Below are positions 34,842-44,206 of a stretch of 64,000 nt of DNA, one piece after another. The translations under genes and the position numbers were made by a program. How positions within the stretch are numbered: position 1 is the stretch's first letter; every line of letters starts with the position of its first letter. The DNA is from Pisolithus tinctorius (lineage: Eukaryota; Basidiomycota; Agaricomycetes; Boletales; Pisolithaceae): contig JANFAH010000013.1 in the NCBI GenBank assembly GCA_024663395.1, positions 124,001 through 188,000 of the forward strand, written 5' to 3'. The notes under the pieces were generated by a model. The model was not told the origin of the DNA and ran no database searches. It saw only the letters and a list, made by a program, of their open reading frames with translations.

Positions 34842-36142
34842 AACATGTCCCAGGCAAAGACCTGGCTGCACCAGACACACACTCCCGTCGACCTGACCAC
34901 ATCCCCAAAGATGATGAAGATAACAAAGGAGTTACCCTCCTCCCACAAACGTTGTTCGTCAATCTCATTGACGCTAACCTCACCAAGAAAGTCAGCTTGT
35001 CCTCCATGAAGGACCCTATTGTCCAAACGGCACTTCAAGTCATAGAAAACGTTGATATGCCTCTTCCGTTTAAATCTCACCTCTCTGACTGGAGGTTCGA
35101 CAATGGCATACTACTTTACAAAGACCAGGTGTATATCCCCGATGACCCTACCCTCCAACGAACTGTCGTGTCCAATCACCATAACCACCCCTCTGCTGGA
35201 CACCCTGGTGTCCTGAAAACCTGACAACTCGTTTCATCCGAATTCTGGTGGCCTGGACTTGCATCTTTCATCTGAAAATATGTCAAAGGCTGTGCTACAT
35301 GCCAGCAAAACAAGGTCAACACACATCCGACAACACCACCCCTTATGCCTATCCCCTCCACCTCGACCCGCCCTTTCCAACAGATCTCTTGCAATCTGGT
35401 TACCGACCTGCCTATTGCCAATGGCTATGATTCCCTTTTGGTCATAGTAGACCATGGGCTTACAAAGGGGGTAATTTTATTGCCCACGAAGAAAACTGCC
35501 TCTGCTGCTGACATCACAACACTATTTTTCAAAAAGGTCTACTCCCGTTTCGGGTTGTATGACAAAATTATATCAGATCGAGGCCCTCAGTTCACCTCTG
35601 CTTTCGCAAAAGAACTCGCTTCTCTCTTGGGATATTCCCTTGCCCTGTCAATGGCATACCACCCACAGACTGATGGAGAAACAGAACGGGTGAACCAAGA
35701 GGTCAAAACCTATCTCTGCATCTTTTGCCAAAACGACCCTGCCTCATGGGTGAACAACCTCCCTATGGCAGAATTTGCACACAATCATCACCCACATTCC
35801 GTCACCCGTCAATCTCCGTTCTACCTCATGTACGGGTATGAACTGAAACCACTTCCATCCCTGATCGCCAAAACCCACCTTCCTGCTGCCGAGTCTAGAC
35901 TCGATGAACTCCAGAAAGCTAGAGAGGAGGCCCTAGCAGCCCACGATCTAGCAAGAAAAACAATGAAAGACCGCTCGTCACGACCTTTCACCCCATTCCA
36001 GAAAGGTGATAAGGTTTGGCTAGAAGCATGGAATTTGAAATGCTCCTATGAAAATAGGAAGCTCGCACCAAAACGAGAAGGACCCTTCACTATCTCCGAC
36101 GTCCTATCTCCAATCACTTATTGCCTCACGATTCCCTCATGA
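34805..36142 (+). pseudogene. E3 integrase
   Basis: The zinc domain has NHHNHPSAGHPG and CATCQQNK, but stops at 35222 and 35274 lie within it. The core has QISCNLVTDLP, where the first catalytic Asp is Asn, then ISDRGPQFTSAF and TDGETERVNQE with the second Asp and the Glu kept. The C-terminal region ends at a TGA at 36140-36142 before HNIFHTSLLLPY in the next frame block. It is inactive. Confidence 0.87.
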
Positions 36143-36178
36143 TGGAAGATCCATAACATATTCCACACTTCCCTCCTG

Positions 36179-36529
36179 TTGCCCTATCGCAAAAATGACG
36201 TTCATGGACCGAACTTCCCTGCTCCTCCGCCTGACCTTGTCAACGAGGAGGAGGAATACGAGGTTGAGGCGATAGTTGGTCATAAAAGGTCTGGCCAAGG
36301 ACATGCCTTTTTAGTCAAATGGAAAGGCTATCCTTCTTCCGAGAACTCGTGGCAGAAAGAGTCACACCTTGAACACGCGGATGACACCCTCTCTGCCTAT
36401 AAGAAACGATTTCCGAAAGACTTCCCTCTCCAGAAACAACCCACTCGACGTTCTACCTGTACCATCAGAAATATCACTTTTGAAATGCCCCCTCGTCACT
36501 ACACCTACCCCCGTAAACCCTCTCGCTGA
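36179..36529 (+). pseudogene. E3 chromodomain
   Basis: EEEYEVEAIVGHKRSG, AFLVKWKGYPSSENSW and HLEHADDTLSAYKKRF form a complete chromodomain that follows the integrase C-terminus, as in chromoviruses. It would be part of the integrase in an intact copy. Confidence 0.85.
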
Positions 36530-36574
36530 CACACCCCGTTTGCTCGCTGCCAATGGCAACCCGCTAGTGATCAA

Positions 36575-37489
36575 ATGATTGCTTCGTATCGACTCTTCGT
36601 TGCTGACCCCGCCATCGTTGGCACTGTTTATCATGAAGTGGACAAGAACTCTCCACTTGACCTCGTATATCATGCTACCATCCAAGCCCTTCGGCTTGAG
36701 GAACTTTCCCGATATGTCAACCGCCAGAACCCCCTTCTTTCCCCCACCTGTACTATCCTGAATGAAATCGCCGTCCAACAGGTCCCCCTCTTACTTAGAC
36801 TCTTTGATGTCCTTGGAGGTGCAGACCTCATCTATAACGTTCGTCAACACCCAATGTTGATTGCTCCCCCTCCTCCTGGGTCTAGAAGACCCTCAACTGC
36901 AACCTCCCCTCCGGTTTCCTCCGTGTCGTCCACCCCTCCAGCATCGTCCCCATCATCTTCCTCCCACTCTTCCTACTCTCTCTGAAGAGCTGATAGACCT
37001 CGTGCCTGCTGCTTGTCAGGCCCTAACCCTCGACCCTGCGAGTCTCACGACTCTCCATCTGAGGTAGACCCTGAGACTGCCTTTGGTGTCTCCCGTGCAG
37101 AACTCGACTACACATTAAATATTGTCAAAACCCTGGCACAGTTGCCACCAACTCCTGTGCTAAACACTATGACAGAGTTTGATAGACCTCTTACTCTGTC
37201 CGACCCACGCTATCATCAAGCATGCTACATCTGCCATTGTCTCAGCCATATCCACGTCAATTGTGGACTGTATGAATGTCCCCTTTGCCATGCCACTCGT
37301 CCTGGGCATACCCAAACCCAGTGCCCTTCCATATGCCCTCGTCGTCCTTTACAGGACAGGATTGCAACCCCCGCTGTAGTCGATGATCGTACCCTCATTG
37401 GGAGCGAGGAGAACGACTTGTACGACAACGATTTTGATTTTGACGACTCCACCATCAGTAACATGACCAGAGAACCTTATGGAGAGTAG
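36575..37489 (+). pseudogene. E3 post-chromodomain ORF with two zinc knuckles
   Basis: One frame of 305 codons, interrupted by a single TGA at 36983-36985 that is one transition from CGA. The N-terminal half is helical (LDLVYHATIQALRLEELS, VQQVPLLLRLFDVLGG), followed by a Pro/Ser linker. The C-terminal half has CYICHCLSHIHVNC (C-x2-C-x4-H-x4-C) and CPLCHATRPGHTQTQC (C-x2-C-x6-H-x4-C), then an acidic tail (NDLYDNDFDFDD). It ends 37 nt before the 3' LTR. It is neither gag (present upstream) nor env-like, as it has no membrane segment. The knuckles suggest RNA or DNA binding. Confidence 0.75.
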
Positions 37490-37526
37490 TTGAAGTCAGG
37501 GACTTCAACGCTTAGAAAGGGGGTAA

Positions 37527-37978
37527 TGTTACGTTTCACCCCTAACCTTTTCCTTTTTGGTTGGACGTTTACCTCGTTGTGATCCATTGGACTCAATTTC
37601 CTTTTAGAGCTGTCTTCTCTCTGATCCGACAGCTCTCTATTTCCACCACTAGCATTACTGGCTCATTACATGCTTAGGACATGTGTCGTCATTGTTCAAC
37701 CAATGGCATAGTTACCTCAAGTACATGCGGATGCCTCATGGTCCTCTTTCCTGTAGTATTTAAGCTATCATCTCAAGTCCTGGAAACCCAGACTTGAGCT
37801 GCTCAATCATATGCAGCATTCTCAGAACTTCGCCCTCAGTGTCCCTAACCAGGACCACTCTTACTGGCATTGTCCCAAATCCTCTGTCATTTACAGAGGT
37901 TACTGCAGCTGTTGCTCAGTAGAAACCTTAGACTGCGTCTGAGCTCTCCCTACGTCTTGACTTCGGTCAAGTGTAACA
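37527..37978 (+). repeat. E3 3' LTR
   Basis: 452 bp, TGTTACG..GTGTAACA, partner of 31158-31609, with the polypurine tract directly before it. Confidence 0.93.
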
Positions 37979-37983
37979 AGAGG

Positions 37984-38690
37984 CAGTACCTCATGTTCCG
38001 CTACATACAAATATTTGCATGTCTATGTCTCCAGAGCCTTCATCAGCCGACTTGAAGAACAGGAGGAAGCAGCCGCAACCGGCAAAGGACAAGGATTCAG
38101 ACACACAAAGTATCAGTGGGTCAATCCCTAGTGATGCCCTGAAGAGGAAGAAGCATCAACATTGGGCCAAGGATGACCCTGGCTTACCCACTAATCTACC
38201 TGTGTCATTCAAGGTTCCTTCATTCTCAGCAAAGGATGGACAGGACACAACAAGTTCGAGCAGTTCTGGAAATCATTCACTATAGCCATCTCCAACTAGT
38301 GCCACCCCATGCCTGCTGTCTCAAGTGGTAGATGAGGATTATGATGAGGGTGTCGCTGATGCATTAGTTAACTTGTCCCAGACCCATCCTGCCGAGCAAT
38401 TGGCTTCTGCGCATGACAACTACAATGCAACAAGGCACTCACCAATGCTGTCTAATGCAAGTCGCCACACCATCAATTCGCTATGCAATGCTGCCCCCCA
38501 TCATCGATCTACATCGTCCTCCAATGGTCCTTCACCTGCTTCGTCCAGAGCATCATCCCTCAATCAACCACTCAGTCCCACGACAGAGGAAACAGACAGT
38601 AAGCACACTCTTTTTTTTTTTCTTTTTTTAAATTCTGAATTAAAGTGCATGAGGGAGTGTTTACCCTATGTTGCACTATTCTAACTAATT
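37984..38690 (+). pseudogene. Plavaka accessory coding fragment
   Basis: Plus-strand frames at 38019-38285 (basic and Ser-rich, KRKKHQHWAKDDPGL) and 38325-38684 (VDEDYDEGVADALVNLS, then Ser/Pro-rich). These are separated by a stop, with a poly-T tract at 38612-38626 that may be an intron polypyrimidine tract. The acidic DYDEGV block followed by Ser/Pro-rich sequence resembles uncharacterised agaricomycete proteins I have seen near transposons. No function is assignable. Confidence 0.4.
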
Positions 38691-39229
38691 CAATGTACTA
38701 GCATGGGCCTCCTGTGGCCTACCAGTCCTTACCAGTGAGCAAATGCCCTAATGGCAGAGCCTAGGGCTCCCCATTAGTCTGCCATTCCCACCAGCCATTT
38801 TAGATGCTCCACCTTGAGGTAAGGTAGGTTTAAGACTTTGGCTAGCCATTTGAATCTATCTACACATTTAGTAAGTGCACTTGAGTCGAGAGTGTGAAGC
38901 AAGGTAGCAGTTCATCTTCTGGATGACACACCCCTGTTCCATCTCGCTCATCTTGCTCCTTCCGCATACCACCCACATCACACTCACCCAATTCTCATCT
39001 ACATAACAAGAGTCACTCGAACACTTCCAAGACAAGGGTTCTCTTTTGATGGATGCATGTATTTTGACTGTGGTGAGCGCAGGTAAAGACTCAGTGAGTG
39101 AGTGCTTGCAGACAGTACTCAAAAGGTGTTAGAATGACCACATGGCCGACCATCTGGGACACGAACTTGAGAAGCAGTTAGGCATCAGGTAGCATATATA
39201 ACTCGAGTACTAAATGAACAGAGACCCCT
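38691..39229. other. Non-coding Plavaka interior
   Basis: No supported gene or repeat. It lies between the accessory fragment and the right subterminal array. Confidence 0.5.
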
Positions 39230-39264
39230 GTATATATGGTATATGGCGCAGAATAACACTTTCT

Positions 39265-39415
39265 TTACTACTACTACTATCTTGACTAGTTTGACTTTTG
39301 AACTTTTCAAGAAATACTATCTTGACTATTTTAGCTATTTTGACTAATCTAAACTTTGTCTGTATTGAGTGTGACCGGAAATAGCCATAATAGTCAAAAT
39401 AGACAAATAATTCCA
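39265..39415. repeat. Right subterminal repeats and TIR (TIR at 39439-39452)
   Basis: Repeated GACTA/TAGTC motifs (for example TTGACTATTTTAGC near 39325 and ATAGTCAAAATAG near 39392) mirror the left array at 12798-12975. The perfect 14-bp TIR TTAATTTCCTGATG ends at 39452, followed by the AG duplication. Confidence 0.75.
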
Positions 39416-39454
39416 TAAAAAGCACAGATAGTATTTGGTTAATTTCCTGATGAG

Positions 39455-39822
39455 TAGGATATCTTCTTTTCCCTTTAGGGGGCTGGTGAAGGCTTTGATC
39501 TTGAGTTGATGTCCCTTAATGACTGCACAAAGGGTGCACTTGCACTCAAGCATCTCCTGATCCTTTTGAGTAAAGGACATAGTTGGAAATGGTTCATCAA
39601 CATGGTAGGTGATGATCTGAAACTTGTCAACCATTCATTTTGATATAAGATTAACCTCTGCACTGGAGTCAATGCAGGCAACAATGCTTGCATTGTAGTC
39701 TTCTAGTTGTACTTGTCTGAGAGGGGAGATGACATGCATATTGGATTCCTCATCTATAGAAGTACATTTAGCAGACAATATGTAAGATGGACTGACTGTA
39801 GCAAGCAGATCAGTAGTCTGAT
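39455..39822 (-). pseudogene. E1 protease, N-terminal part
   Basis: Minus strand. VACIDSSAEVNLISK carries the retropepsin site as Asp-Ser-Ser (normally DSG or DTG), followed directly by an in-frame stop, then MVDKFQIITYHVDE and AFTSPLKGKEDIL. The Plavaka element splits the next codons, and the domain resumes at 12754 with LGMLSLKEY. Confidence 0.8.
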
Positions 39823-41674
39823 TTAAAAATCCTCCTTTTTCATAGCCTCTTCTATTATCTCCATGATCTGCTGTACAGCTTTGGGTTTCATTTTCATTTC
39901 CCTACTGTCTTCTTTGCAGACTACTTTGATCAAGAAGGGAGACTTTGTCCAGTTCTTGGAAGTCTTCTTTGGCTTTTTGCAATCATGTTGGATGTGACCA
40001 GTTTCATTACAGTTGTAACATTTAATATCCACATGATGCATGGAAGTCTTTTGTCATTGATCAACATCCATAGCATTTGGGTCATGGTGCAGAGTGTGGT
40101 AGGAGATGAATTGACAATGATCACTATCAGAGTCTTTTCCTTCTAAGATCCAATGTGTAGTGATGGCCATATGTGCTTCTCCTGCAGCTTTGATCCAATC
40201 TTTCACCATACTAGGGGCTCTTCCAGTGTTGAGGATCTAGTTACAAACATCAGGGGCAAGCCATTTTCTGAAAAATATACCTCCCTCACAGGAGTCTTCT
40301 TGTAGGCCAGCTTTGTTGATGAGTCCCATGAATTCTGGAATATATGCTTCCAGTTCCTGTCTTCCTTGGGTAACAGACAAGAGTTTGAGGATAGCAAGAG
40401 CAGTTTGATCCCTGGACTTGAAAGTGGCTTTTAATCTTTTGACAAACCATTCAAAGGTTCTGAAAAAGATAAGATGTCCACTGACATTATTTTCGTTAGA
40501 TTTGGCAAGTCGCTCATAGCCTTCATTCATTAATTGACACTACTTTTCCTTACTGTGGGAAACACTTCCCGTTTATGGGTCTACAAGACCACAGTACTTA
40601 GTCATTTCGAGCACTGACAATACAGCATGGTAATTTTTGTTTATTGTCTTCAAATGTCTCATATGTATAATTAACAGTACAAGCACTTGCACTATGACTG
40701 TGCTTGTAGTTTCAACACCAGGTTCAACACCCATGTCTCACCCCTTGTTTTCATATAGTGTATTTAACTCACTACTGTAGTAACACCACCTCAGACATTT
40801 GCCACTTGCACACTCAACTGAGGTGGGTATAGTGTCTTATTCCTGTGTTCATGTGCTTTGTGCTCATGTTGTTACCTTAGATCTTGTTATAGGTAATGCA
40901 AATACAGATGTTTGCTGCTTGCACACTCAACTGAGATCTCATTATAGATTTCTGTGAATTTTCATTTTGGTAATTTTCATCAAATGAGGCAGCCACTCCC
41001 TGTCATGAACATGAGAATGAATGTGATCTTCTGATGATTGCTGTCATAGACATGCAAATTAAGCACAAGATACCTGTGCACTTGAGTGACCCAGTTTTGC
41101 AGGGTCTGGTGGCTCCCATTGTATTCTTGAGGGCAGTTAATATTGAACTCCCTTCCACTGTTAGGAAGGGGCAGGGCATGCTTGCTTCCTTTGATTCCCT
41201 CAACATCCTTTCCCTTACTGTGCCCACTAATGGGGAACTCTGGGGACTTGTCAAACTCTGGGCATACCACTGAGTTAGCATCTCAGCACTAGGGGTAGCT
41301 CTCATAAATGGATCCCTAGCTGCTGTTCTTCTTGCAGTGTCTTCCTGGGCAGTTCTAGTCATAGAAGCAACTTCCACTTCCATGAAGGTCTGACTGGAGT
41401 TTGCTGGCATTTCAGGGGCTGATTCCATGTGACCTAATTCCATTCTGGACATTTCTGGTTCCTGTTGGTTATTGTCATTTAAGGCTGATCCAAAATCCAT
41501 GGATACTGATATGTTGTCTTCTTTGGAACTGGGGATGACCTCTGTCTCATGGTAATGGGACAGGAAAGCAGCAGTTGGGTGTGGGGGTAGAGGCAGCCTG
41601 GCTCTGAGACCTCTTCCAAACAATCCTCTAGGGCAAGGAGGCAGTATAGGGGGTCTACAAGAAGGTGAAGACAC
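39823..41674 (-). pseudogene. E1 gag
   Basis: Minus strand. The N-terminal frame from 41674 is Pro-rich then acidic. A capsid-like domain reads INCPQEYNGSHQTLQNWV and, after a roughly 440-bp insertion, FEWFVKRLKATFKSRDQT and LEAYIPEFMGLINKAG. A CCHC knuckle reads CYNCNETGHIQHDC near 40025. Frame changes near 41270 and 40240 and the insertion show it is dead. Confidence 0.8.
40535..40975. mobile_element. About 440-bp insertion in E1 gag
   Basis: It interrupts the capsid domain between MTGSGCLI and NEGYERLAKSN. The edges TTGATGAA and TTAATGAA could be a diverged 8-bp target duplication. Inside, a sequence containing CTTGCACACTCAACTGAG occurs twice in direct orientation, near 40806 and 40921. 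It has no coding capacity. The class is unknown; a small hAT-like element is one option. Confidence 0.5.
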
Positions 41675-41892
41675 TTTGACAAGAAGTGTGAATGAGGGCT
41701 GAGGGAGGGATTATAACCTGAAGGTAACCCATCAGTGTAGGGGTGGTCTAGGGAGGATTTTACAGCCTAGTGGCTACCTGTAGACCAATGGACCTGGTTA
41801 AGATAAGAATGGTGCAATTCCATATTTGATAGCTCAAAGGAACCATGAGAGCAAGAAGTCTTGAGACTGTCAAGCTCTGTAAAATCTACAAG

Positions 41893-41903
41893 AGTTTTTC
41901 ACT
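41893..41903 (-). promoter_or_regulatory. E1 primer-binding site (self-priming type)
   Basis: Two bases beyond the 5' LTR, the minus strand reads AGTGAAAAACT. It is the exact complement of AGTTTTTCACT at the predicted mRNA start of the sister LTR S1 (42604-42614). In E1's own 5' LTR the start reads AGTTTTTTGCT, differing only by a CA/TG pair. Confidence 0.65.
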
Positions 41904-41905
41904 TT

Positions 41906-42560
41906 TGTTATGCTCTGATGTGGTGGCTTCATCAAATGGACTAGACATGAAGTGAAGGAGGAGTACACTACAGGCCAAACTTGTCATAACCCCTATGGAT
42001 CCTCTGGCAATATTGAATTTGACAGTCTCCCACTGGAGGGAAGATCCTTTCTGACATGGAGGAGGAGAGAAAAGAATATATTTGAAGGGGATTTGCAAGG
42101 TAGCAAAAAACTGGAGTTACAGAGTATCATAGCTCTATTTATACACCTCCCTGATGAGAGTGCACAATGACTCTGTAAATAGTAATATGCTGTGGACAGT
42201 GAGTGATGAAATATGAATGAGTCAGTTTGACTCTGTAGTGAAGGGGATGAGGCCCAAACTGGTGGCACAATCAAGTGCAGCAAGGGGGCAGTACTGATGG
42301 GAAGTAACAAGACAAGAGTGCATACTGTACAAGTATAAATGAGAAACAAAAGAGAGGAAACATACAAGGAAGCAATCAAAGTGCAGCAATGATGCTGCAC
42401 AGGTTCTAGACCATGACCAACTCCTTCCATGGGTGATGGACAACCCAGGCCACTGCCCATATGGTGATGACAACAACAGTGATGATCTGGAACATGAGAG
42501 TCACAATGACATAAGTGTCATGCAACCAGAAATGGAAAGGGGCTGGTTCAAAGTGTAACA
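41906..42560 (-). repeat. E1 5' LTR
   Basis: 655 bp, TGTTATGC..GTGTAACA. On the minus strand a TATAAATA box begins at 42143, and the predicted start AGTTTTTTGCT follows 31 nt later at 42112. Confidence 0.9.
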
Positions 42561-42775
42561 CTCAGGAGGGTATATAGGTAGAAGCATGGTACTCTGTAAC
42601 TTCAGTTTTTCACTACCTTGCAAATCCCCTGAATTATACTCTCTCTTCTTGTTCTCCTCACATCAGGTGTGAATTCCTAACAGAGGGAACCTATTGAAGT
42701 CAGGGATAGCAGTGGATCCATAGGGGTTATGACAAGTTCAGCCCACAGTGTGTCTCTCCTCTGCTTCATGTCTAG

Positions 42776-43510
42776 TGTCAAGTCCAGGCCTACTCTGACC
42801 AACTCCAACGCTATATAAGGCCTAGAGAGTGGTTCAGAAGCAAGTCTGACACAAAAGAACAGAACTCCAACTAGTGGAGTGTTGGCAGGAATGAAGACTG
42901 CTGAAGCAAGGGCAGAGTGGAGTGAGGGCATCAGGTTTAGCTTGTGCACTACCCCCTTGCACGATCTCAGCCCTTGTATTTCAGAGGGAGAGTACAGATG
43001 GAGAGTTGGAGATAACTCTGACAGGCAGAAGTCAGAGACAGAAGGAGTAGGAACTAAGTTGATATTTGTACTGAAGAACAGTGGAGTATGATACATGCTT
43101 TTATACTGTTACAGAGGTACAGTAACTGGAATCGGAACTGACATATGGAGAGCCAGAAATTTTCAAGTAAAAACTTCCTAGATGACGAATGAAGGGTAGA
43201 CAGAGGACATAGGAATGGGTAACATAGAACACCCAGAAAAGGAAACAGTCCAGATGCTGGACCATGCAGTGTGTGCACTGCGGAGTACCTGACTGTGTGC
43301 TGTCAGGGAGAAGTCCAAAGGCAGTCACATGACCACTCAGAGAGCAGTCTGCTCGGTCTGGTAGGAGAACAACCCAAGTCTGACAGCAGTCAGAGCAGAG
43401 ATGGTTTGTAGATGATAGAAGGTGGGTGGAGTTGGTGCAGAGTGAGCAAATGACCAGCAGAAGAGGGTGCAGAGTGAGTAAAGACTTAGAGTGAACGCAT
43501 GGTTATGACA
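42776..43510. mobile_element. Solo LTR, family L, copy B, inserted in S1
   Basis: 735 bp, TGTCAAGTCC..TTATGACA, with target duplication TCTAG at 42771-42775 and 43511-43515. It splits the right arm of S1 and shares internal blocks with copy A. Confidence 0.85.
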
Positions 43511-43674
43511 TCTAGTCCATTTGACAAAGCCACCATGTCAGAGCATAACAAAAAGCTGTCAGACATTTGGTCAACATGTGCTCTCTGATATGTTAATAAT
43601 GCATAATCCAGCCCAAATTATTATGCATTATGCATTTTTCCTGCTAATGAAGATGGGAAGTGGTTCAAACAGAT

Positions 43675-44201
43675 TGTCAAGTTCGAGGATTGTCCGGGTT
43701 GAGACCGGACCAGAGACCGAAGTGGGCGCAAAGCTGAGGGGTCGGGATCAGGAGTGAAGTCGAGGGTTCAGATGGTTGGACTGTTTGGACTTAGTGACTG
43801 AGGATACAGCACTATTCCCTTGCGTGGGTCTCAGTCCGAGTCTGAGGCCGAGACGAGGTTATCAGAGTATACTTAGTTGATTTCAGACTGAGCTCTACAG
43901 GCCAAGTATCTATGAGCTTATATACTAGAGTAGTTATAGTACAGAGACCAGTAATGCTGGTCTCGCAAGGATTGCTAAGACGATTGGTAAGACAAGGATT
44001 ACTAATGTATGACTAAGGTAACGGAGACCGGGACAGGTAGACTGGGGACAGGACCAGGGACAGGACTTAACCAAAATGACAGACACTGCAAAGCAGTGTC
44101 TACCGTGCTAGACCAACTGGAGATACGGGACAGGCGAGGCCGAGGCCGGACTGAGTGAGTGCAAGGCCGAGTCCGGCCGGGGTCGAGGCATGACCATGAC
44201 A
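43675..44201. mobile_element. Solo LTR, family L, copy C
   Basis: 527 bp, TGTCAAGTTC..CCATGACA, with target duplication CAGAT at 43670-43674 and 44202-44206. It lies outside the nest, in host DNA, and is shorter than B and A. It keeps many CpGs, so it is probably younger. Confidence 0.85.
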
Positions 44202-44206
44202 CAGAT

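Larger units (their letters stand above)
31158..37978 (+). mobile_element. E3: young Ty3/gypsy chromovirus, plus strand
   Basis: LTRs of 452 bp (31158-31609 and 37527-37978) and target duplication AGAGG at 31153-31157 and 37979-37983. Internal order is gag, protease, RT, RNase H, integrase, chromodomain, then an extra ORF with zinc knuckles. There is a polypurine tract AGAAAGGGGG at 37514-37523. It is the least decayed element of the window and keeps many CpGs, yet several stops (CGA to TGA type) and changed catalytic residues disable it. Confidence 0.93.
12755..39452. mobile_element. Plavaka-type DNA transposon, composite
   Basis: A perfect 14-bp terminal inverted repeat CATCAGGAAATTAA is at 12755-12768 and, inverted, at 39439-39452. 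The 2-bp duplication AG is at 12753-12754 and 39453-39454. Excising the element with one AG restores the E1 protease reading EDILLGMLSLKEY, which independently confirms both ends. Subterminal regions are packed with GACTATTT-like motifs, as in CACTA-like elements. It carries a Plavaka-type transposase (+), a divergent companion gene (-) and accessory coding fragments. Removing E2 and E3 leaves about 9.4 kb. The ends are not the canonical CACTA. Confidence 0.85.
6271..42560 (-). mobile_element. E1: Ty3/gypsy chromovirus, minus strand, heavily nested
   Basis: Two LTRs of exactly 655 bp each (6271-6925 and 41906-42560) bound the element, and the target duplication CTCAG is at 6266-6270 and 42561-42565. 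Reading right to left, the order is gag, protease, reverse transcriptase, RNase H, integrase, chromodomain and an extra ORF, which is chromovirus order. Native length after removing the Plavaka transposon, the solo LTR at 8931-10186 and a roughly 440-bp gag insertion is about 7.9 kb. Coding parts are broken by stops and frameshifts and CpG is strongly depleted, so this is an old, dead copy. Confidence 0.9.
5969..43550 (+). mobile_element. Solo LTR S1, split by nested insertions
   Basis: This is the outermost layer of the nest. The left piece 5969-6270 starts TGTTACACC; the right pieces 42566-42775 and 43516-43550 end AGCATAACA. The 5-bp target duplication AAAAG is at 5964-5968 and 43551-43555. 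Removing E1 (with one CTCAG copy) and solo LTR B (with one TCTAG copy) leaves about 547 bp. This is an LTR of the same family as E1 but in the opposite (plus) orientation. S1 keeps a TATATAGG box at 42571 and the predicted start AGTTTTTCACT at 42604-42614. All bases between 6271 and 42565 arrived later. Confidence 0.85.

Noticed and set aside
6358..42460. A 155-codon frame that occurs almost identically at 6358-6825 and 41993-42460, suggesting a conserved gene pair.
   Set aside because: Both copies lie inside the two E1 LTRs, so the duplication reflects the LTR pair. The frame has no start context, no domain and is not conserved beyond the LTR.
43801..44160. Possible SINE or RNA gene, because of GC-rich repeated blocks.
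   Set aside because: Perfect CAGAT duplications at 43670 and 44202 and TG..CA ends show this is solo LTR C. No tRNA-like A or B box was found.
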